From positions 744,001 to 808,000 of the forward strand of contig CAVRGG010000001.1 in assembly GCA_963720695.1 (NCBI GenBank): DNA of 64,000 bases, in the 5' to 3' direction. Positions 1 to 7,879 of the stretch are shown piece by piece; position 1 is the stretch's first letter; the number at the start of each line of letters is the position of its first letter. The position numbers and the translations under genes are program-made. The notes beneath the pieces are model-generated. The model worked only from the letters and a program-made list of their open reading frames with translations. It was not told the origin of the DNA and did not search any database. The DNA comes from UBA668 sp963720695 (GTDB lineage Bacteria > Actinomycetota > Acidimicrobiia > Acidimicrobiales > Ilumatobacteraceae).

Positions 1-208
1 GGGGAGGGGTCGAGACCGCGACCACGTCGGCGGTGCCCGGCAGTTCGTCGTAGGTGACCGCCGTGGCGCCCCAGGTGGAACCGACCTTGGCGGCGCGTTC
101 CGTCGACCGGGAGGCCACAGCCGTGACCTCGAGGCCGAGGTGTCGCGCCGCCGCGGCGTGGGCCTGGGCGATCATTCCCGCGCCGAACAGCGCGACTCGG
201 GCGCTCAT
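1..208 (-). CDS. Gfo/Idh/MocA-type NAD(P) oxidoreductase, N-terminal part (runs off the window)
   Basis: Only the first 69 residues are present; the gene continues past base 1. The protein opens with a Rossmann dinucleotide fold (VALFGAGMIAQAHA) and continues ELPGTADVVAVSTP, the usual first half of Gfo/Idh/MocA sugar or inositol dehydrogenases. The ATG at 208 overlaps the stop of the LLM oxidoreductase upstream as ATGA, so the two are probably translationally coupled. Substrate cannot be inferred from the fragment. Because of a one-base insertion in the upstream gene, that gene's first frame reads straight into this one, which must not be mistaken for a real fusion. Confidence 0.75.
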   Translation of the reverse strand, partial: MSARVALFGAGMIAQAHAAAARHLGLEVTAVASRSTERAAKVGSTWGATAVTYDELPGTADVVAVSTPP

Positions 209-1141
209 TTGCCGTTGAGTGCGGCGACGACCGGCGCGAACTTCTCGACGTCGTCGGCGCCGACGATGATGTACGAGAAGCCCCATCGTTCGCGACGCTC
301 GAGCAGGCGCTCGGTGAGCTCGGCGGGCGAGCCGATCAGCGCGAACGGCGAGGAGACCAGCATCGAGGCGTCGACACCGAGCGCGCCCGAGAGTCGCTCG
401 CGGGCACCTGCCCCGTCGTCGGTGACATTGACGAGGAACGACGCGGATGTTCATCTCGATCTGGTCGATCCGATCGCCCGCGGCGGCGCGCACGATGGCC
501 ACCTTCTCGTCGACGGACTCCGCGGTCATGTGAGCGAACGTCTCGGGCCCGACCGCGCCGGTGTGCATGCTCGGGTTGATGCCCACGATGTCGGCCTCGC
601 GAGCGGCGATGCCGAGAACCCTCTTGCCGCCACCACCGATGAGCACCGGCGGGGCGGCTTGCAGCGGCTTGGGGAGGCCGTCGTAGCCGGTGATCGTGTA
701 ATGCGTGCCGGCGAAGGAGAACGGGCCCGGCTGCATCGCCTGCTTGATGATGTGCAGGCCCTCGACGAAGCGGTCGATGCGCACGCCCGGAGCGTCGTAG
801 GGGATGCCCGACTGCTCGTAGTCGGTCGCCATCCAGCCTGCACCGAGGCCGATCTCGACCCGCCCGTCACTGAGCACGTCCATCGTCGCCAGTTCCTTGG
901 CCAGCACCACTGGGTGCTTGTAGTCGTTGTCGAACACCAGGGCGCAGATCCGCAGGTCGGTGGTGACGTTCGCCGCGGTCATCATCGCCGGCACGGGTGC
1001 CAGTTGATCACCGAAGTGATCGGGCATGGTGAGGCAGCTGAAGCCGTGTGCTTCGGCGCGCTGCGCGAGTGACACCCATTCGGCTCGGGTGGGGGCGGAT
1101 GAAGCTTGGATGCCGAAGCGGAACGGCCGGAGCGAGGTCAT
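205..1141 (-). CDS. LLM-class F420-dependent oxidoreductase (frameshifted near 439)
   Basis: Luciferase-like monooxygenase fold, predicted to use coenzyme F420 (inference from the TIGR03621-type family). From ATG 1141 the frame gives LRPFRFGIQASSAPTRAEW, then DGRVEIGLGAGWMATDYEQ and KPLQAAPPVLIGGGGKRVL, all typical of the family. After IEMNIRV the frame breaks: dropping one base near 439 restores FLVNVTDDGAG and the expected C-terminus ERWGFSYIIVGADDVEKF, ending at 205. Corrected length is 311 aa, normal for the family. The start lies 6 nt from a -10 box (1148-1153), so the transcript is probably leaderless. The stop overlaps the Gfo/Idh gene. Confidence 0.85.
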
Positions 1142-1147
1142 GGGCGA

Positions 1148-1153
1148 ACCGTA
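1148..1153 (-). promoter_or_regulatory. -10 box of the LLM oxidoreductase gene
   Basis: TACGGT on the minus strand ends 6 nt before ATG 1141, the spacing seen at many starts here. It implies a leaderless transcript. Confidence 0.5.
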
Positions 1154-1185
1154 CAAGGTGACCTCCCTCGGAGCGATGTCGCAAC

Positions 1186-1191
1186 TAGCGT
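1186..1191 (+). promoter_or_regulatory. Possible -10 box of the penicillin-binding protein gene
   Basis: TAGCGT lies 10 nt before GTG 1202 and overlaps the alternative GTG at 1190, which makes 1202 the better start. No clear -35 is visible. Confidence 0.35.
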
Positions 1192-1201
1192 GACCTGCGA
1201 C

Positions 1202-3494
1202 GTGCACCGCTTTGCCTGGCCCCTCCGATTCGCCGCGATCATCGCCGCCGGCGCGCTGCTGATGACGGCAGTCGTGCTCGGCGTCGGCCCGCGCCTGTGG
1301 GGGATCGCCAACGCACACGAGGAGCTCCCGGTCACGCTTCCCGAGTTCCAGCCACTGTCGCAACGCACCGTCGTCTACGACGCCGCGAACAACGTCATCG
1401 CCGTGTTCGAACGTGAGAACAGCCAGCCGATCTCGCTCTCACAGGTGCCGACCCCGGTGATCTCGGCGCTGCTGGCGGTCGAGGACACCGAGTTCTACTC
1501 GCACCACGGCGTGAACCTCCGAGGCTTCATGCGGGCGCTGCTGTCCAACTTCGCCAGCGAGGGGCCCACACAGGGTGCGAGCACGATCACCCAGCAGGTG
1601 GTGAAGAACGAGTTCCTCGCCGGTCTGCCCCGCGACGGTCGTTACAAGGCATTGCAGGCTCACTACGCGACCATGCTGGAGAAGCAGAAGACCAAGGACG
1701 AGATCCTCGAGCGCTACTTGAACACGGTGTTCTTCGGCAACAACGCGTACGGGCTGCAGGCAGCCGCCGAGGTCTACTTCGGCAAGAGCGTCGAGCAGTT
1801 GACGATGCTCGAGGGTGCGTTCCTGGCCGGCCTGGTGCGCTCACCGTCCGGCTACGACCCGATCAACAACCCGGAGCCGTCACGGCGACGGTTCGAGCAG
1901 GTGACGGAGCGGCTCGCCGCCGTCGGGCTGCTCACCGAGCGCGACGCGGTGTCGCTCGGCCAGAACTGGCCGATCCCGGACCGCGCGCGCAAGCTGGCGT
2001 CGTTCAGCACCGAGCCCACCTACTACACGATCGCATTGCGCGACTACCTCCTCACGAAGTCGAACATCCTCGGCGCCACCGAGCAGGAGCGCGCCAACCT
2101 CCTCTACCGGGGAGGGCTGCAGATCCACACGACGATCGATCCGATCCTGCAGGCCGACGCCGAACAGGCCCGCAAGATCCTCCCCGACACAACGATCGGG
2201 TTCGACGCGGCGGTCGTGTCGCTCGACACCACGAGCGGCGCCATCCGGGCGATGGTCGGAGGGCGGGGGCTGCGCCCCAACGTTCCCGGTGGTGAGGTCA
2301 ACATGGCCCTCGTGCCGCGTCAGACCGGCTCCAGCGATCAAGGCGTTCATCCTCGCCAGTGCGTACGAGGCCGGCGCAGAACCGAAGGACATCATCAACG
2401 GACCGGGGCCCTGCTCGGTCAACGACTACACGAACGGTCAGCCGACGATCAAGGTCGTCAAGGGCGACAGCAACAGCGAGATCGGTCCACTCAACGGACG
2501 CAACACCTGGTTGTCGAGCGACTGCGGATTCGTGCGGCTGAGCTTCGCCGTCGGCCTGCACCGCGTGGTCGACAACGTCTATCGGATGGCGCATTCGGCG
2601 TACTTCTACCAGGGGCAACCCACGACCGAACGCTCCGAGGCCTTCCAGCCGTTGCCGCTGACCGCCACGGGCAACAACCCGATGGCGCCGATCGACATGG
2701 CGTCCGGCGTGCAGACGATCCTGAACCTCGGGCTCCACCACGATCCGTACTACGTGCAGTCGATCGATCGCGCCGATGGCACCCGGTTCTACACGCACGA
2801 GGATCCCGGTGTGCAGGCACTCGACCCGGGTCCGGCGCTGAACACCATTGCCACGCTCAAGGGCGTGCTCCGCTCCGGTACCGGCGCCCGGAACCTGCGC
2901 AACTTCTCCCGACCGGCGGCGGGCAAGACCGGTACGCAGTACGAGAACACGAACGCCTGGTTCATCGGCGGCACCCCTCAGCTGGCGACCGCGGTGTGGG
3001 TGGGTGACCCGAACGGCTACACACCCATGAACGGGATCCCGGAGTTCCGTGCGGAGATGGGCCGCAACGGCAAGGTGCAGGGTGCGGACTACCCGGCCCG
3101 GATCTGGGGTGCCTTCATGGAGACCGCGCACGACGGGTTGCCCGTGCTCGACTGGCCGGCGCCTCCGCCGCTCAGTCGGCCTTCGGCGCGGATCTACGTG
3201 CCGGGGGAGGAGTGCCTCGCCAAGTTGGTCAGCGGCACCCTGCCCCCGTCGGGGCCGACGACCTCGTCGACCAGCACGACCACCACCGTGCCGCCGACCA
3301 CGCTGCCCGGCACGCCGGAGCCGCCGACCACGACCGAACCCAAGGCGGTGGTGGTGCAGATCCCGAGTGGCACGCTCGTCCCCGACGACGTCCTCGATCC
3401 GAGAGCGCCGATGCCGTCGGTCGACCTCAAGACCTACGTCTATCCGTGCCTGAAACCGCCTCCGAACGTGGTGATCACCAAGAAAGGCAAGTAG
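1202..3494 (+). CDS. Class A penicillin-binding protein, glycosyltransferase + transpeptidase (frameshifted near 2335)
   Basis: Bifunctional peptidoglycan synthase anchored by one N-terminal membrane segment (FAAIIAAGALLMTAVVLGV). The GT51 domain shows EDTEFYSHHGVN, GASTITQQVVKN and LERYLNTVFFGNNAYG. The transpeptidase active site RQTGSS|IKAF is split by one extra base near 2335; joining the frames restores the SxxK tetrad (SSIK). The third motif AAGKTGTQ is intact. The second motif reads SSD (LSSDCGFVRL) where SxN is expected. The C-terminus is a Pro/Thr-rich tail. Corrected length is about 763 aa. The GTG 1202 start is chosen from the upstream -10; GTG 1190 is possible. Confidence 0.88.
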
Positions 3495-3533
3495 CGGCCG
3501 CACCGCCGACGACGGTGCTGGGGTACCCTCCTG

Positions 3534-3539
3534 CTCCAG
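3534..3539 (+). promoter_or_regulatory. -10 box of the zinc-ribbon protein gene
   Basis: TACCCT at 3534-3539, followed by a short leader carrying GGAG at 3553-3556, about 10 nt before GTG 3567. This is one of the few genes here with a leader and ribosome-binding site. Confidence 0.4.
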
Positions 3540-3566
3540 GTCCTCGTCCATCGGAGAACAAGCCAC

Positions 3567-4271
3567 GTGAACGCCGCTGCGCTCCTCGCGCTGCAAGAGA
3601 TCGATTCCGCCCTCACCGGGATCGCCAATCGCCGCCCCCGCCTCCCCGAACTCGCCGCCCACCAGGCGGCCACGGCGGCGCTCGCCGAACATCGGGCGCT
3701 GATGGCGGCAGCGCAACAGCGCATCGATGCCGCCCAGGCGTCCATCGAGGCAGCCGAGCACGCCTCGGCCGAGATCACCACCAAGCGCACCCGGTTGGAG
3801 GCGCAGTTGAAGACGATCATCGCACCGCGCGAAGCGGAGGCGTTGATGCACCAGATCGAGACGCTCAACGGTCAGCGTGGTGAGCTCGACGACCAGGAAC
3901 TCGCCGCGCTCGACGAGCAGGGCGAGGGTGAGGCGGAGCTCGCCGCGCTCGCCGACCTGCTGCCCCAGTTGACCGCGGCCGCGGAGGCGACAGCAGCGGC
4001 GCTCGCCGTGGCGACCGGCGCCCTCGACGCGGAGGCGGCGGATCTGCACGAGCGTCGCCCCGGTGTGGCCGGCGCCCTCACACCCGACGAGCAGCACGCC
4101 TACGACCGCGCCCGCCAGCACTTCGACGGGGTCGCGATCAGCCGCCTCGAGGGTCATCGCTGCCACGGCTGCCACCTGGACCTGTCCCCGGCCGAGATGG
4201 ACCAGGTCAAGGCCACGCCCGAAGGCTCGTTGCCCGAGTGCCCGCAGTGCGGTCGATTCCTGGTGCGCTGA
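3567..4271 (+). CDS. Coiled-coil protein with C-terminal C4 zinc ribbon
   Basis: 234 aa. A long Ala/Glu-rich helical hairpin covers residues 1-180 (for example HRALMAAAQQRIDAAQASIE) and a C4 zinc ribbon ends the protein (HRCHGCHLDL...PECPQCGRFLVR). This layout matches the zf-RING_7 / CT398-like family found in most actinobacteria (Rv2229c type). The biochemical role is not settled, and no enzymatic residues are visible. The next genes follow closely and include a histidine phosphatase, a neighbourhood common in actinobacteria. Confidence 0.85.
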   Translation: MNAAALLALQEIDSALTGIANRRPRLPELAAHQAATAALAEHRALMAAAQQRIDAAQASIEAAEHASAEITTKRTRLEAQLKTIIAPREAEALMHQIETLNGQRGELDDQELAALDEQGEGEAELAALADLLPQLTAAAEATAAALAVATGALDAEAADLHERRPGVAGALTPDEQHAYDRARQHFDGVAISRLEGHRCHGCHLDLSPAEMDQVKATPEGSLPECPQCGRFLVR

Positions 4272-4275
4272 GTCG

Positions 4276-4758
4276 ATGCTGCTGTGGTTCCTCGGCACCG
4301 CACTGGTGTCCGTGTGGTACGTGTTCACCGACCCGCGATTCGACTACCGACTGCTCCTGTTCGGCGCGCTCCTCCCGGACCTGATCGACGTGCCGTTCGG
4401 GCAGGCTCGCTGGGCACACAGCCTCACGGTCGCGGTCGGGACGTTGGCCGCGGTGATGATCGTCACCGCCGGACGCAAGCCGGTGCGGCGACTGCTGCTG
4501 GGACTGCCGATCGGGATGTTGTTGCACCTCGTGTGGGACGGCGCGTTCGCCAGCACCAAGGTGTTCTGGTGGCCGTTCAGCGGGTCGTGGGGTGACGTGC
4601 AGGTGCCCTCGATCGAGCGCAGCCTGTGGCTCGACGTGGTGATGGAACTCGCAGGAGCAGCGATGCTCTGGTGGGCGTGGAAGCGCTTCGGCCTGTCCGA
4701 TCGCGAGCGCCGCGCCGAGTTCCTCCGCCGAGGCACCCTCTCGGACGTGGTTCACTGA
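4276..4758 (+). CDS. YdjM/DUF457-like integral membrane protein
   Basis: 160 aa with four or so hydrophobic segments. GALLPDLIDVP near residues 30-40, then AHSLTVAV and LPIGMLLHLVWDGAF, resemble the conserved Asp and His positions of the membrane-bound metal-dependent hydrolase family (YdjM/DUF457). Catalysis is not established for that family. ATG 4276 was chosen because it sits 4 nt after the preceding stop and begins the first membrane helix; the longer reading from 4063 lies inside the zinc-ribbon gene. The phosphatase start follows after one base, so the three genes form an operon. Confidence 0.65.
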   Translation: MLLWFLGTALVSVWYVFTDPRFDYRLLLFGALLPDLIDVPFGQARWAHSLTVAVGTLAAVMIVTAGRKPVRRLLLGLPIGMLLHLVWDGAFASTKVFWWPFSGSWGDVQVPSIERSLWLDVVMELAGAAMLWWAWKRFGLSDRERRAEFLRRGTLSDVVH

Positions 4759-4759
4759 C

Positions 4760-5443
4760 ATGGTGCTGTCCATCGTTCGCCACGCCCGCACCGAGGCCAA
4801 TGCCGGAGGGCGGCTCCAGGGTCGGCTCGATCTGCCGCTCGACGACGTCGGGCGTGTACAGGCTGCCGCACTCGCCGGGGCGGTGCCCGAGATCGACCGG
4901 GTCGTCTGCTCGCCGGCGCTGCGGGCGCGCCAGACGGCCGAGGTGTTCGGCATCGAACCCGTCGTCGACGAGCGCTGGCAGGAGATGCACTACGGCGAGT
5001 ACGAGGGCAGCCGGATCGCCGACGTCCCCGCCGAGGTGTGGCAGCGATGGATCGCCGACCCCGACTTCGCGGCTCCCGGCGGGGAGACGTTGCGGGCTGT
5101 CGGGGTGCGAGTCTTCGAAGCGCTCGACGAGTTGGCCGAGGAGGCCCGCCATCGCCACATCGTCGTGGTGAGTCATGCCACGCCGGTGAAGGTCGCCATG
5201 GCATGGGCGCTCGGTGTCGACGTCGGCATCACCTGGCGCTGTTGGGTCGACCAGGCCAGCGTCACCCGCATCGTCGTGCGCGATCGCGGCCCCGCCCTGT
5301 CGACGTTCAACGCCGTCCCCCCGCTGACGCCAGCGCCGCACCTCACCCGGCAGATGAATCCACCGTACGGAAGCTCGCGGCCAGGAGAACTGCGCAACAG
5401 ACGAGTCCCGCCGCCGCACCGATCTCGAAGAGCAGCCAGTTGA
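4760..5443 (+). CDS. Histidine phosphatase (phosphoglycerate mutase-like)
   Basis: 227 aa as read. The N-terminus VLSIVRHARTEANAGGRLQG is the RHG motif with Ala for Gly and supplies the phospho-accepting His. VCSPALRARQTAE and the second catalytic His in HIVVVSHATPVKVAM complete the family signature. The substrate is unknown; actinobacterial relatives include alpha-ribazole and sugar phosphatases. The last 35 residues are Arg/Pro-rich, do not look like the family, and overlap the convergent small membrane gene by about 100 bp. Losing one C from the six-C run near 5318 would end the protein after FNAVPR, so the tail may be an insertion artefact. Confidence 0.85.
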   Translation: MVLSIVRHARTEANAGGRLQGRLDLPLDDVGRVQAAALAGAVPEIDRVVCSPALRARQTAEVFGIEPVVDERWQEMHYGEYEGSRIADVPAEVWQRWIADPDFAAPGGETLRAVGVRVFEALDELAEEARHRHIVVVSHATPVKVAMAWALGVDVGITWRCWVDQASVTRIVVRDRGPALSTFNAVPPLTPAPHLTRQMNPPYGSSRPGELRNRRVPPPHRSRRAAS

Positions 5444-5618
5444 ACTCGCCGGCCCGGTTGGTCGCGGTGGTGACCGTCGTCAGATCCGCTCCTTCGATGT
5501 CGCCGAGCGCCTTGACGGTGAGCCCGAGGATGGTACCCAGGCCGAAGCCCAGGACGAGGAACAGGAGCGCGAGCACCTGGATCATCGGATTGGCGACGAC
5601 GTTCGGGCTCTTGGACAT
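5343..5618 (-). CDS. Small membrane protein, two transmembrane segments
   Basis: 91 aa from ATG 5618. Two strong hydrophobic stretches (IQVLALLFLVLGFGLGTILGL and WLLFEIGAAAGLVCCAVLLAA) flank a polar loop. I do not recognise a family. Its 3' end overlaps the 3' end of the phosphatase gene on the other strand. The hydrophobic pattern supports a real gene, because antisense shadows in this GC-rich DNA are typically Arg-rich instead. Confidence 0.55.
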   Translation of the reverse strand: MSKSPNVVANPMIQVLALLFLVLGFGLGTILGLTVKALGDIEGADLTTVTTATNRAGEFNWLLFEIGAAAGLVCCAVLLAASFRTVDSSAG

Positions 5619-5683
5619 GCAGATTTCATCGGCACACGGGGGCCGATCCTTGATTCGGGCACCGCAGGTCACCCTCGACAGTT

Positions 5684-5765
5684 CGGCATCTGGTCCGGAT
5701 CGTTCCCGGGATCCGGGAACGATCCGGACCAGGAAACCCGCGGGGAGATCGCTGCCCAGAAGCCG
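5684..5765. repeat. Dispersed tripartite palindromic element, copy A
   Basis: A palindrome centred near 5712 (TGGTCCGGATCGTTCCCGG, then its complement) is followed by a third half-site ending CCCAGAAGCCG. The same arrangement occurs in copies B, C and D. This copy lies directly after the 3' end of the RNase P RNA gene and could help end that transcript. Same orientation as copy C. Confidence 0.75.
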
Positions 5766-5771
5766 ATCGTG

Positions 5772-6129
5772 TGGTGAGTCGGTCTGTAAGCGGGATTCTG
5801 TCGCCCGAAGGCGGGTGACCATCCATCTGATGCGGCCTACCCGAGCGTTGCCGACCCGAAGGCCGACGGGACGGGCCGCCCGTGCGCTCTGCTTGGCCTT
5901 GCTCCGAGTGGTGTTACCGAGCCGTACGAGTCGCCTCGCACGCTGGTGCGCTCTTACCGCACCGTTGCACCCTTACCTGTGACCGGCGAACCGGTCCATC
6001 GGCGGTCTCTCTCTGTTGCACATCCGTCAGGTCGCCCCGACCTGGCTCAACGCCAGCACTCTGCCCTGTGGAGTCCCGACTTTCCTCGACACGGTCGAGC
6101 CGTGCCGCGGTCACCCGACCGACTCACCA
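5772..6129 (-). ncRNA. rnpB: RNase P RNA (bacterial type A)
   Basis: Catalytic RNA of ribonuclease P, which matures tRNA 5' ends. On the minus strand the 5' end reads GAGTCGGTCGGGTGACCGC followed by GAGGAAAGTCGGGACTCC and ACAGGGCAGAGTGCTGG, the conserved core. The 3' end ACAGAATCCCGCTTACAGA then ACCGACTC pairs with the 5' end. Length of about 357 nt fits type A. Ends are placed to within a few bases. A -10 box (TACACT, 6138-6143 on the minus strand) lies 8-9 nt upstream of the mapped 5' end. Open reading frames across this stretch are spurious. Confidence 0.95.
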
Positions 6130-6137
6130 CGGCCAGG

Positions 6138-6143
6138 AGTGTA
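6138..6143 (-). promoter_or_regulatory. -10 box of rnpB
   Basis: TACACT on the minus strand, just upstream of the RNase P RNA 5' end and downstream of the ferritin-like gene's stop. Confidence 0.5.
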
Positions 6144-6164
6144 CGGCGTGGGCGGCGCCGCAGG

Positions 6165-7148
6165 TCAGGCGTCGGCGCAGGAGTCGAACGGGTACGTGAA
6201 CGAGTTCAGCGAGGGTGTCTCGAGGTTCAGCTTGAGCCGCACCCCGTTCTCGTCGCCCAGGCCGCCGACGTACGTGACCGCGGACAGCAATCCGAACTGC
6301 GACGGAATCGCGATCGGCAGGGGGATCTCGGTCTGCGGCGGGGGAGCCTCGCCCGTCTTTGTGGTCTCGACCGGCGCCGCGATGTTCTGCGTGGTGGTCG
6401 GGGCCGCAGTGGTCGTGGTGGCGCCGGGCGTCGCGTTCTGGGCGTCGGCGCTGGTGACGTACACGCCCGGGTTGATCTTCAACGACACCAGTGCGGACTG
6501 GCGGGCCGACCGCGCCCCGATGCGCATGGCCTCGGCGCGATAGGACGCCTGCGTGACCTGGGGCATGAGCGCCTGCGAGGAAGTGGCCGACAACGACTCG
6601 AGCGCCCACACCAGGTTGATCATGTCGCGGGTGATGTCGTCGCTGGGCCCGATCTCGGCACTGAGGTCGGTGGCAGGTGAGCCCTTCTCGACACGGGTGA
6701 AGATCACGTCGATGTATGCGCTGTCCAGGCGCGGGTTCCCGCACAGCCACGGTTCGCCGCCGGCCTCCTGGGCCAACGCGTTGAACGACTCGGCCGACTT
6801 CTTGTGGTGCTCGAGGTAGTTCTTGACCAGGTCGGTCTGATCGCCGAGGTCGGGGTGCGTCGGGCTCGGCTGGCTGAGAGAACCCCCGTCGAGGATGTGC
6901 TGGTAGGCGTTGACGATGGACGTCTCGATCGAGGCCGATGTGCGCAGGAGCACGCTGTCGTCGACGATCGGGTCGAGCAAGGTGGGTGTCGGTGCACCGA
7001 CGCCGACGCGTCCGAGCTCGCCGCCGGTGTCGCCACACGCGGCGACGATCGCGGCGGTGGCGATCGTGATGCCACCGATGCGGAACAGTCCGCGGCGGTC
7101 GAAGGAGACCGAAACAGGGGCGTTGATGTCGTTGGTCATGTCGGTCAC
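6165..7148 (-). CDS. Exported ferritin-like lipoprotein (Tat signal + lipobox)
   Basis: 327 aa. The N-terminus has a twin-arginine signal (DRRGLFRIGGITIATAAIV) ending in a lipobox (AACGD), so the protein is probably exported folded and lipid-anchored. A four-helix region follows, with helices starting ETSIVNAYQHIL, NYLEHHKKSAESFNALAQ and DMINLVWALESLS, as in ferritin-like exported proteins of actinobacteria. A Thr/Pro-rich linker precedes a C-terminal domain without a recognised fold. GTG 7148 overlaps the stop of the second ferritin-like gene upstream (GTGA), so they are co-translated. Metal binding is plausible but not shown. Confidence 0.7.
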   Translation of the reverse strand: MTDMTNDINAPVSVSFDRRGLFRIGGITIATAAIVAACGDTGGELGRVGVGAPTPTLLDPIVDDSVLLRTSASIETSIVNAYQHILDGGSLSQPSPTHPDLGDQTDLVKNYLEHHKKSAESFNALAQEAGGEPWLCGNPRLDSAYIDVIFTRVEKGSPATDLSAEIGPSDDITRDMINLVWALESLSATSSQALMPQVTQASYRAEAMRIGARSARQSALVSLKINPGVYVTSADAQNATPGATTTTAAPTTTQNIAAPVETTKTGEAPPPQTEIPLPIAIPSQFGLLSAVTYVGGLGDENGVRLKLNLETPSLNSFTYPFDSCADA

Positions 7149-7816
7149 CCGTTCCCCAGCAGCGAGTCGGCCTCGGTGTCGACGAGGAGTTCCTTCAGAT
7201 CGGTGACTCCGGCGAGGTCACGCAGCGCGGTGGTGTGCCGGGCTTCGGAGATCTGGATGGAGGCGATGAGCGCCGCGCCGTTGATGCCCTGCAGCTTGGC
7301 GAGGATGTCGAGGTGCGTGGCCACGGCCGCCGATTCGAGATCCGAGGCGGCTTGGATGACGTCGTCGGTGCTGCCCGTGAACTTGGACTTCCAGGCATTG
7401 AACAGCTCTTCGGATCGAGTGCTCGGGGCGCTCTTGCCGAGCAGACCGCTCAGGGAGTTGCCGAAGGAGAGGTGGGACTGGCGCAGTGTGGTCATCACGG
7501 TGGCCTGCTCGGGCGTCCAGTCCTTCACCGCGTCGATGGCCTGTCGATAGAGGCCCTCTGCGGTGAGCTCCATCTGCTGGGCGAACACGAGCAACGCCGT
7601 GTCGTCATCGGTCGGTCGCCGAGGCGGAGCCGTGGTGGTGGTGCCCGCGGTGGTGGTGCTCGCGTTGGCGTCGGTGGTGGCGGACGCGTCGGCGCGGCCA
7701 CTGAGGAACGGCAACAGCGACAATGCGGCGCCACCGATGCCGGCTGCGAGGAGGCCGCGGCGGGGGACCCGCTGCTGCGTTGCCTCGACGCCGGACTGCG
7801 TCACTTCGATATCCAC
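7145..7816 (-). CDS. Exported ferritin-like domain protein (Tat signal)
   Basis: About 223 aa. A twin-arginine signal (RRGLLAAGIGGAALSLLPFL) and a Ser/Thr-rich linker precede a ferritin-like bundle (LLVFAQQMELTAEGLYRQAI; LRQSHLSFGNSLSG; ISEARHTTALRDLAG) with Glu and His residues placed as in the family. GTG 7816 was chosen over GTG 7843 because AAAGGAA lies 8 nt upstream. The gene begins 63 bp after the FGGY kinase stop and may be read from the same transcript. Role unknown; a periplasmic metal or redox function is a guess from the fold. Confidence 0.7.
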   Translation of the reverse strand: MDIEVTQSGVEATQQRVPRRGLLAAGIGGAALSLLPFLSGRADASATTDANASTTTAGTTTTAPPRRPTDDDTALLVFAQQMELTAEGLYRQAIDAVKDWTPEQATVMTTLRQSHLSFGNSLSGLLGKSAPSTRSEELFNAWKSKFTGSTDDVIQAASDLESAAVATHLDILAKLQGINGAALIASIQISEARHTTALRDLAGVTDLKELLVDTEADSLLGNG

Positions 7817-7879
7817 TCGGGGTATTCCTTTCGAGACGATCACCTCTAGCTTTCCCGGCCGGAGGTGAGCAGAGCAACT

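Noticed and set aside
140..1072. 310-aa plus-strand frame
   Set aside because: Antisense to the LLM oxidoreductase; no recognisable motif.
2298..4328. 676-aa minus-strand frame over the PBP, zinc-ribbon and membrane genes
   Set aside because: Spans three recognised plus-strand genes and has only Arg/Gly-rich content.
5343..6199. Several short open frames across rnpB
   Set aside because: The sequence is the conserved RNase P RNA; only the 91-aa membrane protein outside it is kept.
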